DNA of 64,000 nt. Origin: Antedon mediterranea (taxonomy: Eukaryota > Echinodermata > Crinoidea > Comatulida > Antedonidae). A program made the position numbers and the translations under genes. The stretch covers positions 19,438,101-19,502,100 of the forward strand of contig NC_092677.1 in the NCBI RefSeq assembly GCF_964355755.1, written 5' to 3'. The notes beneath the pieces were generated by a model. The model ran no database searches, had not been told where the DNA came from, and was given only the letters and a program-made list of their open reading frames with translations. Of this stretch, positions 52,233 to 63,374 are shown one piece after another; positions within the stretch are counted from its first letter, which is position 1, and every line of letters starts with the position of its first letter.

Positions 52233-53165
52233 TATGGAACGCCGTTACTGCCTTCTTCGGCTCTTTTACCATTCGGCCCTTTACCATTTGGCTCTTTCAC
52301 CATTTTATCTTTTACCATTACGTTCGGCACTTTTACCATTACGTTCGGCACTTTTACCATTTCATATGGCTCTTACCATTTCATACGGCTCTTTCATCAT
52401 TTCATACGGCTTTTTCATCATTTTCATACTGCTCTTTTATCGTTTGGTGCTTTTCTATTCGGCCCCTTTACCATTACGTTCGGTGCTTTCATCATTCAGT
52501 GCTTTTACCTTTCGGCCCTTTTCACGTTTCAACAAATATGACCCTTGACATCGGGTAAAATGAGAAAATGTGACTGCTGTATGGAGCCTAGTCCAACTTG
52601 CTCAAACTTGCCCAAGTACACGCGCGGCACATCAAGTCCTAAGGCAGGAGGTTGTTTTCGTCCCAACACCACCAATAGGTGAAAAATTGTTCAACCAATC
52701 AAAACTTTTTCGATTCGTGTGAATATATTCTATATTTTATACACTGTTTCTATATACCCAGTTTAGGGTGTCACGAAACCTAAGACCACGAAAGCTAAGA
52801 CCCCCTAAGACCTAAGATCACGAAAGCTAAGACCCAAGACCTAAGATTACAAATATTTCGTGACACCCACCTAGTTTAGACCTATATCGCGTATTTTTCA
52901 CCTATTGGAAACGACCTGCCTCGGACTCAATGTGCCGCGCGTGTACTTGGGCAAGTTTGAGCAAGTTAGACTAGGCACATTTTCTCATTTACCCGGTGTC
53001 ATATTTGTTGAGACGTGAAAAGGGCCGAAAAGTAAAAGCACTGAAAGATTTTTATTTTTATTTTTTGAACGTAATGGTGAAAGAGCCGTATAAAATGGTG
53101 AAAGAGCCAAATGGTAAAGGGCGGAATGGTAAAAGAGCCAAAGAAGGCAATAACGGCGTTCCATA
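52233..53165. mobile_element. 933-bp foldback element, 6-bp target duplication
   Basis: Nearly the whole element is one inverted repeat of about 430 bp per arm. Ends are TATGGAACGCCGTTA and its complement, flanked by GTTCAG at 52227-52232 and 53166-53171. The arms carry iterations of a TTTTACCATTTCGGC-like unit, then 'CAAACTTGCCCAAGTACACG'. At the centre (52768-52872) a smaller inverted repeat GGGTGTCACGAAA/TTTCGTGACACCC encloses three CACGAAAGCTAAGACC-type units. No ORF. It sits about 170 bp upstream of the HEATR3-like start codon. Confidence 0.9.
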
Positions 53166-53171
53166 GTTCAG

Positions 53172-53337
53172 GTAGTAACAAAACATGTGCGTTTGTGTGA
53201 GGGAGAGAACGAGTATTGTTGAGTACCGTTGAGTCACAGTACTGTACAACAATTATTGCTTTTAATTTGAAAAATAAATGTACTTAATAAGGTAAATGAA
53301 GTGCCAATGATCTGTTATGTAGTAATTGACGGCGACG
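53172..53337 (+). promoter_or_regulatory. Presumed 5' UTR/promoter of the HEATR3-like gene
   Basis: 166 bp between the foldback element and the start codon. No TATA box or recognised motif. Inferred only from position. Confidence 0.3.
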
Positions 53338-53490
53338 ATGGGCAAGAGTAAGAGAAACAAGAGATTTAGAGCGAAAAAATCCAGGCCCACTGGATTACCA
53401 AGCGTGAAAGAAATGGAGGAGCTCGGTGAAACGGAAGATTTGTCAGCTGGTGGTGATCTGCAACAAACAGTGTTTGGCCTTATGGAAAAG
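53338..53490 (+). CDS. HEATR3: First exon of a HEATR3-like gene
   Basis: ATG at 53338 opens 51 codons starting MGKSKRNKRFRAKK, then 'PTGLPSVKEMEELGE', and ending 'QTVFGLMEK' at a possible donor AAAAG|GTTGGC (53490/53491). The basic MGK-K-RF start, the 'PTGLPSV' segment and a final helix leading into the first HEAT repeat fit HEATR3 (Syo1 homologue), the chaperone of ribosomal protein uL18/uL5 and 5S RNP assembly. The donor is weak (GTTGGC). No second exon was found; intron 1 would contain the transposons that follow. Alternatively this is a retained or orphan exon. Confidence 0.55.
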
Positions 53491-53609
53491 GTTGGCTCAT
53501 TTAACTATTATTGTTTGTACCACTGATTCACGTTTTTATCGGATAGTTGGCGCTAATGAAGTTTCGTACCCACCCCTTAAAATTACTCAAAATCTTCATC
53601 CAACCTACT

Positions 53610-53674
53610 CACTAGGGCCAGGCCTAACTAGGCCTAGGGCCTAGTAGGCCTAGGCTAGGCCTAGGCCTAGTTGT
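53610..53674. repeat. AGGCCTA-rich low-complexity patch
   Basis: At least eight overlapping AGGCCT/CCTAGG words in 65 bp. The same word is scattered across the window, often as TAGGCCTA. Confidence 0.9.
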
Positions 53675-55125
53675 CTACAAATCGATAATTTATAAATAAC
53701 TATTTTTAATCAATTAATATTGAGCAACCTTCATAAACCCATCGCCAGCTTAGCTTTGTAAAAATCATGGATCAACTGCCGTTTTGGCTCCGGAGTTTTC
53801 TTTAGGGTTATTCCATTATTAAAGTGGGGGTGTGTTGTTATGAATATTGTGTGCAGGTACGTCAATAGAAATGACATTGAGAGCCCTCTTCTGTCAGTTG
53901 ACTGGTTGCCGGTCTACCGCCTTGTAATTGACTTAATCATGATCGAATTCCAACAACTTAAGAATAATACAAAATGTTTACATAATTATATAACAATGTA
54001 GATCTATCTAATAATTTTTTTTTTTTTTTTGCAGATAAAGGAGGATCATCAATAAAATAAAATGATAAAAATTCCAGGCATTTAATATACGGTTTACTGA
54101 TAAAATATAATGTACCAATGAAATAAACCTGGTGTTCTGAAACATATTTTAATAACTTTTGTCGGCCTAGCGCCTATGTGTATCTAAATCTATCTAAATA
54201 ATTAAGTTAGTACAGTATTAACAAATAAAGGGTTAGGGTTATGTATAATAAAACGATAGAAATGAGGCATTATCTAATAATGTTTTTATTGATTTTTTTT
54301 TCAAATTTTTATAGTTTTAAAATTCAAGTACCCGTTATAGCGTTATGTATCCTGTAAATGCTAACCTAAAAACGTTATCTGAATGTTTCTTTTTACGTTA
54401 TAGAAATATAATAAAATAACGGTTATTAGTGAACCTAAACATTAACCAAACACTAACGTTAGAAAACCACTATGTGATTGCTGGACTGCCACAATGGAAC
54501 AATAGACCTAGGTATGTTAAACAAAGAAATCACGTCAAAGCAGGGTGGAGACGGAATTTTAAGACAAAGGCGTTCTATACAAATGCAAATCTGGTGGTGG
54601 AATACAACATGATCAATGCTGACAGAAATTCACGTAAACTCTGCAGTAAAAAAAATGTAGAAACATTATTTGCGTATTAAATCACTATATAAAATGTTCA
54701 GCTTGTTTAATTAATATACTGTACAATAATAACCGTACTATGATTTTCTTTTTTAACCTGTTTTGAACGTCTCTTTTATCTACTACAAGGAATAATTTCG
54801 CCAGTGTGGCATAGCAAAAAGCTATACAAAACAACCTTATTGCTACACATTTCGAAAATTGTGTAGCAAAAAATACAATACAAAACTATGTTTCTCGACT
54901 AAATCAGTTTGATTAGCAATTTTGCTAAAATTTTGAAATGAAATTTTTCACAGTATCACAGACTCCCACTTGTAATTTTAATGCTAGTCGATATATGATT
55001 TCTATACTGTACTTACTGTTTATTACAGCTCATACATAGTTGCTATTCTCTTGAGGCTCAAGACGACCAAATAGACAGTTTGATATCCAATAACTAGAAT
55101 TTAATTCGTCACTTTGACGAATTAT

Positions 55126-55830
55126 AGGTGATCATTTTTATCATTTTATTGACATTCATATTTTTTAAACATGCACCTACGTTAACATACAATCGGAAAA
55201 TGTTGATGTATGCCATCCTATTATACGCTTATAGTGCTGAGTTGTGCCTATTATATGCCATATACAATATGTACAGTATATACTGTACCGTGTATATCTA
55301 TATACAGTGTAGCATAGGTGAAATTACGGGACCCACATCATGTTCTAATTTTTTGGTATGATGACGTTGTCAAAATAAACTTGAAGATAACAATATCGAA
55401 AGATAATGAATTGAGTAATAAAATATAACAATTGGAAGAAAATTTGGCACGTAGAAGGGCGGTGCGCGCTATTTAAAAATTGTATAACTTTTACGAAAGC
55501 GATGAAAAAAATACTTTTTAACTTCAACTGGCCATACGGTAACGTCACAACATCCAATAGGCTTAATTTTTATATGAATTAATATAAGCTTCACTTGACG
55601 ACGTTACACAAATGTCAAAATGTTAACATAGTTCACAAAATGTTATGTTTGCAAGTTTCAGAGAAAAGCGTTGCACAAAAATCATACAGAAAGAAAGAAG
55701 AGAAATAAAAAGTTGATGTTGATTATGATTTCGTACAATCACAAGAGGTTATCAGCAACCTCGTTGCGGATAACCAATAAAGATTTGATACAATAACAAT
55801 AGGTGATCATTTTATTCTAAATGATCACCT
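55126..55830. mobile_element. 705-bp nested DNA transposon, 6-bp target duplication
   Basis: Terminal inverted repeat AGGTGATCATTT, flanked by AATTAT at 55120-55125 and 55831-55836. The right end carries an extra inward copy (55800-55813), making a 31-bp hairpin. No ORF. Sits inside the Merlin-like element and is therefore younger. Superfamily not assigned. Confidence 0.75.
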
Positions 55831-56494
55831 AATTATGAATATTAAATTCCTGCTTCCAGAAGACGTCACACTTGGGTTTAATCAGACCTTAAAAAACCTA
55901 GTATTTGATTTTCTTTACCAAAATGATTATATATTGTACCGTTACTACTGTATTATTCCAACACGTAATTGCTATTCTCTCTCTCTCTCTTTTATTTCTA
56001 GGCGTTTTTTAAAGATAAATCAGTCCTTAAAAACCTACCTATTTTGGTTTGAAATAATCATAACCTATTGTACCGTTATGTTGATTTGTTAAACAGTACA
56101 GTACATACAATTTCATTAAATTCAATCTTCAATTTGAATGAAAAAGCTAAATTTTGAGTTTAAAAAAAAATGGTTGGGAAGAATAAATATTAATAAAATA
56201 TATGTAATCAGGTTAAGAAACAAAAACCGCTGTAGCATAGTTTTACTTTTTTTTTATCGCTGCACAAAGGTGTCTCATTGAAGCTTACAATATTACATAA
56301 TAAAGCATAACAATATCACTCATGCCGACATGGAGCTATGTATACAAACTAAAATATGGCACATGTTATAAACCAAGATCAGTTGTCTTCAAATCACTCA
56401 TTTTTCGAAAAAATTTCAACTATATTATAGGCCTACAACTCCGATATTTTACTGCGTTCTCGATTTGATTTTACTGCGATTTAAACCAAGGACC

Positions 56495-56630
56495 ATGCTG
56501 CCGAAGATAGGACCACATTTGTTTAATGGATTTGATGACTACCTGGACTTTTTCCAACGAAGGGGTTTTTATCCAACTGCCAAGGATTGCTCGTACTGTA
56601 ATGTACCAATGTACATGTCTACTCGTAACC
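56495..56630 (+). pseudogene. Merlin transposase N-terminal exon (zinc ribbon)
   Basis: Encodes 'MLPKIGPHLFNGFDDYLDFF', then 'QRRGFYPTAKDCSYCNVPM' and 'YMSTRN', ending at a strong donor C|GTAAGTG. The 'rG.i....C..C...M' pattern is that of the Merlin/ISXO2 N-terminal half zinc ribbon. The following 400 bp up to the right terminal repeat has no DGY.WRC or DDE segment, so the rest of the transposase is lost. Confidence 0.5.
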
Positions 56631-57989
56631 GTAAGTGTTCTCATCATTAATTATTATAATTACATTTAAAAAACGTAATTTAAATATTTATAACCTGTAC
56701 CATTATAATGTATACTTATGTCTTTATTATAACCTGCATTTTATGTGCAATTATTTAGTAATTTTATGTACCATTTATTAAGTTACTGTAATGTAAGTTA
56801 AGTAATTAATTAATTGTAAGTAAATAATGATGTAATTTAATAAAAAATATTTATATTATTCAAATGAATTTCTAAATAAAAGTACATTGTCAATTTAATT
56901 TTGTTGTTGTTATGTTTGGTTTATTTTTGGCTATCCTATGTATTATGATAATTTTGCTATTCTATGTATTAGAATATTTATATATAACAGCATATCAAAA
57001 TCTTTTAATAAAGAAACTAAACAAAATTTGTAAAAAGTATACATGAATGATTTGCATTTGTATAGAACGCCTTTGTCTTAAAATTCCGTCTCCACCCTGC
57101 TTTGACGCGATTTCTTTGTTTAACATACCTAGGTCTATTGTTCCATTGTGGCAGTCCAGCAAACACATAGTGGTTTTCTAATGTTAGTGTTTGGTTAATG
57201 TTTAGGTTCACTATAACCGTTATTTTATTACATTTCTATAACGTAAAAAGAAACATTCAGATAACGTTTTTAGGTTAGCATTTACAGGATACATAACGCT
57301 ATAAAAACGGTACTTGAATTTTAAAACCATAAAAATCAGAAAAAAAAATCAATAAAAACATTATTAGATAATGCCTCATTTCTATCATTTTATTATACAT
57401 AACCCTAACCCTTTATTTGTTAATACTGTACTAACTTAATTATTTAGATAGATTTAGATACACAAAGGCGCTAGGCCGGCAAAAGTTATTAAAATATGTT
57501 TCAGAACACAAGGTTTATTTCATTGGTACATTATATTTTATCAGTAAACCGTATATTAAATGCCTGGAATTTTTATCATTTTATTTTATTGATGATCCTC
57601 CTTTATCTGCAAAAAAATAAAGACATTATTAGATAGATCTACATTGTTATATGTAAACATTTTGTATATTCTTAAGTTGTTGGAATTCGATCATGATTAA
57701 GTCAATTACAAGGCGGTAGACCGGGAACCAGTCAACTGACAGAAGAGGGCTCTCAATGTCATTTCTATTGACGTACCTGCACACAATATTCATAACCACA
57801 CACCCCCACTTTAATAATGGAATAACCCTAAAGAAAACTCCGGAGCCAAAACGGCAGTTGATCCAAAATCATTGCTAGGTCTGCTAATAAAAGTTTGATG
57901 GAGGCCTCGCAGGACATAACTCTATAGAGTAAATGGTTGCGCTCTATAAAGTAAAGGGCCTAGGCTAGTTACTAATGTTTAAAGATGTA

Positions 57990-58760
57990 CGCCGTGGCTA
58001 AGATACGGTACCGTATTCTAACTTCTGTTTACTAAAGGTACGGTAAAATTGCATTACGTCATAACCAACCAATGGGGTGCTGGTACGTGTGTGACGTCAT
58101 CGTATAAGGACTTGAGATTTTTTTTCATATCGCGTCTCTGTTGTTTTGTGTAGAGAATTCCTATCGGCGGCGCCAGGCTGCGTGGGGGTGTGTGCGCTGC
58201 AGATGAGGGTTTTATTTTTATTCCAAATGGCCTATTTAGGCCTATATTTTTTATTAAACTTTGTTTACAATGGGGATCATAAACAACAAGCAAATGCGGA
58301 CAATAAAGGGGCCCTCAAATACTATGATTTAGACAGTAGCCCCAGGGCTAACGAGTCACAGAAATCAGCGCAAACATGCAGCTGGCCCCAGCCTGGCATC
58401 GCTTTCCCTACACAAGCAAACTCATATAATGAGGTTATAGTAGGCGTAGTAAGTAGGCCTAGCCTAGGCCTCTTTTGAAACGGTTTTCTGTATTCTAGAA
58501 TTAAAATCAACATGTTTTGGCTTTTCAATAATAATAACAGACGTAGGCTACATTTAGTTTTTGTCACACACGACGGCGATAATAGCGATAAATATAAAGC
58601 ATAAAGAAAATGCGGCTGTTTTCGCGATATGAAAAAAATCCACAAAGTCCTTATACGATGACGTCACACGTCCCAGCACCCCATTGGCTGGTTATGACGT
58701 AATGCAATTTTACCGTATCTTTAGAAGTTAGAATACGGTACCGTATCTTTAGCCACGGCG
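57990..58760. mobile_element. 771-bp Mutator-like element, 9-bp target duplication
   Basis: Terminal inverted repeats of about 140 bp starting CGCCGTGGCTAA, with the palindrome ATACGGTACCGTAT. Perfect duplication AAAGATGTA lies at 57981-57989 and 58761-58769, which splits the end of the surrounding TTAA element. Both arms contain GTGACGTCATCGTATAAGG, a CRE-like site next to a TATA-like word. No transposase. Confidence 0.9.
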
Positions 58761-59430
58761 AAAGATGTATTGTCCCTTGAAACACAAAAAAATGAAGGTA
58801 AAAATATTCTAAATTTAAATTGGCCATATCAAAGTAATATTAAAGTTAATGACTTTAAGTCGAAAATTTGAGTCAAAAACAACAAGTTTACGTAATTAAC
58901 AGGTTTTCGTCTGGAAAATCGTCATGAGCGAGAGTAAACAAAGATTTCAAACCACGAGTATGCATTATGCATAATCCTAATTAGGATTGTTTACAACTCG
59001 TCACGATTGAGAAGGTGTTTTCACACAGATCGCGAGGAAGTTTTATGATTATGCATACAGAGTAGAGTTTTGATCGAAAACTTTGACTGGATGGAAGTCA
59101 AAGTTATTTTTTGAACAAAAAAACGTCTGTATTTCAGTTAAATTATTATTTTTTCTACTAATTTTTAGTGAAAGTTAAAGCCCCCTTCCCTACGTTTTTT
59201 AGATCTAATTTAAGATCACAAACTATATTTAAATTTAATGTCAAAATAATACTATATGGTCCTATTGCGATAACTTTTTTCGTCTTTAAACGGTTAAAAA
59301 TGTGAAAAGTAAGTCGATTCTAATAATTATAGCGGCCCGCTATAAATCCCAAAATGCATTGCGCGCGGATTGATATTTTTGTTTTTCACCTGTAATTCGC
59401 CCACTTTTCGATCGATCGTGAGGCCAAAAC

Positions 59431-60677
59431 AGGGATGTCACCAGCTTTTTGGAGTGCCGGTCGCCAAATTTACCCCCGGGGTTTGTCGTTATTTTAGCGA
59501 AACATAAAGAATTATGAAAATAAATAACAACAAATTGCGTCAGGTCTAGGCCTACCCTTGTACCACCGGGGAGTCGCCGTTATTATTCGCGAAAACAAAA
59601 AAAACGCTTACAAAATGAATAGCAATAGATCGCGTCAGGCCTAGGGCTAGCCTTGTGGACACTACGACCACTAGGCCTAGCTAAGACTTAGATAGATGCC
59701 CCAAAATCTGAATTCCACAAAAACAGGCGCTTCCTTATTTAGGCCTAACCCCTAATCAAATACTGTAGATAAATTATTAGCCTAGACCTTACTACTTGTT
59801 GCTCGATATAATATGTTTGTGTTCTTTCGCGAATTCCGGATTTGTTGTTTCACAACTGTGCGGCAAGCATGTAGTGCATGGCCGGCAAGAACAGACACGT
59901 GTTTATGGGTTAACTGAAGTTCAGCAACCTGAAGTTATCCAGGGACGTCCAGTCCAGTAAGTTTTATAGCAGTTAGCAGGGGAAGTCCCCTGCCGCTGCG
60001 CGCGTGGTTGTTGTTGTTGTCTTTGTGCCGTACGTATTTGTTTGTCTTTCTTTAGTGTTAATGTATTCAGTGTTTTTAGAGTAAAATAATAATAATAAAT
60101 AAAAAACAGTTTATATTTTCATTTGTCTGCTTTATTTTTACTTCATTCTACAGTAAATCGATCTCATTTTACTGGCACTTTTAACATATATAATATTCAC
60201 AAAATAAGAAACATGGCATAACATAATAATTCGGTGGCATAAGAAAGTACTGCGTACTTGTTGTATTTTTAATCTGTGCAAAATAAAACGCTTGAATGGT
60301 CGCTATGTGAACTTTAAACTTGTACACTGTGCTGTGTAGCACGTTGTTCGCCATGACTCACAAGCTGTAACAATGAATACCAGGGCAGGGTAGGCCTGGT
60401 ATTGTGTTACAAATAAACATGGAGGTATAAATAGAAATAAAGTAACGTACGTAACCACGGAAACATTTGCTGTAGTCTTTTGTCTTATCTATATGAGGCT
60501 AGCTTGTCTGTAATTAACGATGTGCTAGGTAAAATGTTTCAGTACGAATTTTAGTAAGGCCTAGGCCTAATATAAATATCGTAATGATTAATAAATAATA
60601 GTGGTGGTCGGCAGCCTGTAAATCCTGGTCGGAAATTTTGAGTGCTGGACGGGGCCGACCAGCGTGGTGACATCCCT
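59431..60677. mobile_element. 1.25-kb hAT-like non-autonomous element, 8-bp target duplication
   Basis: Ends AGGGATGTCACCAGC and GCGTGGTGACATCCCT, flanked by GCCAAAAC at 59423-59430 and 60678-60685. With the neighbouring C/G the termini read CAGGG...CCCTG, the usual hAT form. Subterminal 'CCGGTCGCC' and 'GGTCGGCCC' are loosely inverted. No ORF. Nested in the TTAA element. Confidence 0.85.
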
Positions 60678-61163
60678 GCCAAAACAAATGGAAGACTCCT
60701 AACTTTTCAGCGAAAATACCGGGTTTTCCCCAATTTGTATCAACGGAGTCTGGCAAAAATAGAAAGACAATTAATGCAGCAACTATACAACGTCAGGCTA
60801 GGTATATAGCTAGCGTAAGATGTTCGTACGTTACCGATGTTTACCAGCTAGGCCTACAAAACTAAGCCTAGCTAGGCTAGGCCTAAGACCGTCCACGAGA
60901 GGTCGATCACCGCGAGCTACTTGGGTAGTGCATTGTTTCTCACTTTTTATCATAATTTACCATAAAACGTACATTTAAGACAAGGAATGACATGGTTTAA
61001 TGTTTTTAAAGTGATATATATGTATTATTTTCCAAAAAACGTCCAAAATTGCAGGGAAGGGGTCTTTAATAACTATTTTGATACTTCAAAATGACCCACT
61101 TTTTTTCGAAATCTTTCATTTTTTATTTGTTTTGAATTAGTCAAAGGGACAATACATCTTTAA

Positions 61164-61830
61164 AGCACGCACTAACTGAATAATAATTTGCATTAGTTTG
61201 ACATGAGTTTCGTATTTTTTAATAAAGAAATAATATTGTTGTATTCATCATTGTGTGTATCATAATGTTATATTTTTAATTTGTTCTTTTGTTTTTTTTT
61301 TAATATTAGAATTTTACACAGGAAATATGATGGGACTGCCAGAGCTCCAAAGTTTCCCGAAATATGTGTGTTTTTCCGATTTTCCCAGATTTTCTATTCA
61401 GATCCCCGCCTACCCGAAAATGGGTTATTATCCCCCGGAAAATGGGTTATTATCCCCCCGAAAATCAGGGCCTAGGCCGGGCCTAGCCTAGAGAATTTCA
61501 TCTAAAATAACTGAAATTAATTTAAACAACATTTTCCCAAAGCAAATGTTATTTCACAATTAATACTCCTGGCACTGTTTATAATGACACCCAGTATTTA
61601 AACAAAAGCATTTATTAGGGCTTTCTTTCACGAATTAACAGCCATCCATCAACTGCCAAGCCAATCACACATGTGACACTAGCTGGGTTCACATTCAGAA
61701 ATTATTGTGAGTTTCTTTATCATGATGTTCTATATGAACCTGCAGGAAGGATCTTGTTTTATCAAGTTAATTCTCACGTTAATTATCATGATTTTACGAA
61801 GTTATCAATGATATACTGTATTAGACACCG
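61164..61830. other. Spacer without recognised gene
   Basis: A short direct repeat of GAAAATGGGTTATTATCCCC occurs twice near 61418-61458. No coding region is supported. Confidence 0.4.
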
Positions 61831-61834
61831 TTAA

Positions 61835-62446
61835 GGCCAATTTACACAGACGAGCGGTAACGATAAGCGGTAAAGTTGAGCTGAAAAGCAAAACGCAAAA
61901 ATAGAATCTATGTTATTTCTTATGACCATTTATACAGAACGCGGAGCAGTTGAGCGAAACAGATTCGATTTTGTGAAAATACCGCGCGGTAATTGTGGAT
62001 TCTGGCCAATCAACGACTGATGATTGATGTGACGTCATCTATCAACACCTTTTTTTTAGCGTCTGTCGAGTCAAAGACCACAATAAATACGAGTGCCGTA
62101 GTAGACCTAGCCTAGTTTTGCAACTTTTTATTCAGAAATGCAAACAACTACGACGCGACTAATTGTCCGTATAAGGATAGTGAAAAAAAATATACATTTT
62201 AGTACGTTATTAGGCAACAAGTCCCTCTAAAACTCAAAAGGCCTGTGTGTGCTGGGCCTACTGACACATCCAGGCCAGCAGTGACTGTAACATGCATTAG
62301 CCTCAAAGCCCACACGCACGTAGGCCTACTTTTCACCACTCCGTTCACGAACTCTGCGTGCTGTGTAAATGGGAAAAGCCATGCGGTTTTTTGCTTACAA
62401 TTACCGCTTACCGTTACCGCTCGTCTGTGTAAAAAATATACAGCCC
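61835..62446. mobile_element. 612-bp TTAA-flanked MITE-like element
   Basis: TTAA at 61831-61834 and 62447-62450. Subterminal inverted repeat TTACACAGACGAGCGGTAACG with AAGCGGTAA; outermost bases GGCC and GGGC. The interior holds a TGACGTCA site (62030). No transposase. Kolobok- or piggyBac-type mobilisation is inferred from TTAA only. Confidence 0.75.
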
Positions 62447-62450
62447 TTAA

Positions 62451-63370
62451 AATTAACGCCGGCGTAAACGGCAACGTGAGCCTAGCTAGGCCTGATAATT
62501 ATCTACGCGTCCATCGAAAGGTGGTTCGTAGGGTTAGTAAACACCATTGTCCTCGCCTTTAGAAGCATTGCAATATTGCAAACAAACAATGTATTGTTCG
62601 CTATTTAAAATCCTATCTACGCCCTACGCATCGGTTATCCTAATTTGGCTGGACATTCGCCGACGAGACGACATTGGGCCCCTGGGCCTTCAGTTCACGC
62701 AGAGAGAGTTTTGGCGGCCTACACTACTGTATAACTGTTTAATACTACCTTGGGTTAGCGAATTATTAAAAAAAAGACTAGGCCTAGGCTAGAACACCAA
62801 CAAAATATAGGCAAAATAAATATATATTCTATGTTAAGATTTAAGGTCTGTATTAATTATGGTCTTCTGTCGGCAGTCTTTTTGACTGAACGTTTTTTAC
62901 TATATTTAGAATGAATTGTTGATGATCTTTTTTGTCTGGATCGTTTCTGGATCAACTGGGCGTTCGCTATATATTATTTTTATTAGTTGGCCTAGTTCAT
63001 TGTGTTGGATCGTTTCTCTACGTTCGTTTACATCGTGGGAAATTTATATTCGCCATTGAGTAAGTAAACATGCACGAAGGAAACGATTACGATTAAAAAA
63101 TGTTATATATTTCTTATTATTTTACAACTGGTCCTCCGCCAGTCAAAATTAACACATTAATTACACCTTGTTACTTCACTAAAAACATCCAGTGTTCTCC
63201 CCAGGATTCAAATCAAGCGTCGTGCTTCACGAGGGGGAGGGGGCATTCCGACACTAAGTACTTGAGTCACAGGCCCACCATGGTTGGGGCTGTGGCGAAG
63301 CGATTTTTGGTAATTTACACCCTAGATGGCCGGAAATGGTACTCTCGCACATAGCATTTATGTTGAATGA
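62451..63370. other. Spacer without recognised gene
   Basis: Mixed-composition sequence with AGGCCTA words. Open frames here lack recognisable similarity or splice context. Confidence 0.4.
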
Positions 63371-63374
63371 CACC

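Larger units (their letters stand above)
53769..57864 (+). mobile_element. Merlin-like element with ~820-bp terminal inverted repeats
   Basis: Ends GGATCAACTGCCGTTTTGG and its complement. The perfect 8-bp target duplication AAAATCAT lies at 53761-53768 and 57865-57872. Inverted arms are 53769-54591 and 57050-57864, almost identical, each containing the same small frame starting 'LNINQTLTLENHY'. An 8-bp duplication, GG-start and a zinc-ribbon exon at 56495-56630 together point to Merlin (IS1016/ISXO2-type transposase). The DDE catalytic part is absent, and another transposon is nested at 55126-55830. Confidence 0.85.
57983..61159. mobile_element. TTAA-flanked element with two nested insertions
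   Basis: Ends AGATGTATTGTCCCTT and its complement, bordered by TTAA at 57979-57982 and 61160-61163; inner segments such as 'CCCCTTCCCT' also occur inverted. TTAA duplications are used by piggyBac and Kolobok elements. Removing the nested elements (57990-58760 and 59431-60677) leaves about 1.14 kb without an ORF, so it is non-autonomous. Confidence 0.75.

Noticed and set aside
52215-52548. Two overlapping frames of about 105 codons rich in Phe/Leu/Pro repeats
   Set aside because: They arise from the iterated TTTTACCATT units of the foldback arm and recur on the other arm; not a gene.
54429-54680. 83-codon frame conserved at 57017-57211
   Set aside because: Conserved only because it lies in the two arms of one inverted repeat. 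No family recognised, so not called as a gene.
58146-58645. Open frames on both strands of about 110 codons
   Set aside because: Interior of a TSD-flanked non-autonomous transposon. No transposase signature.
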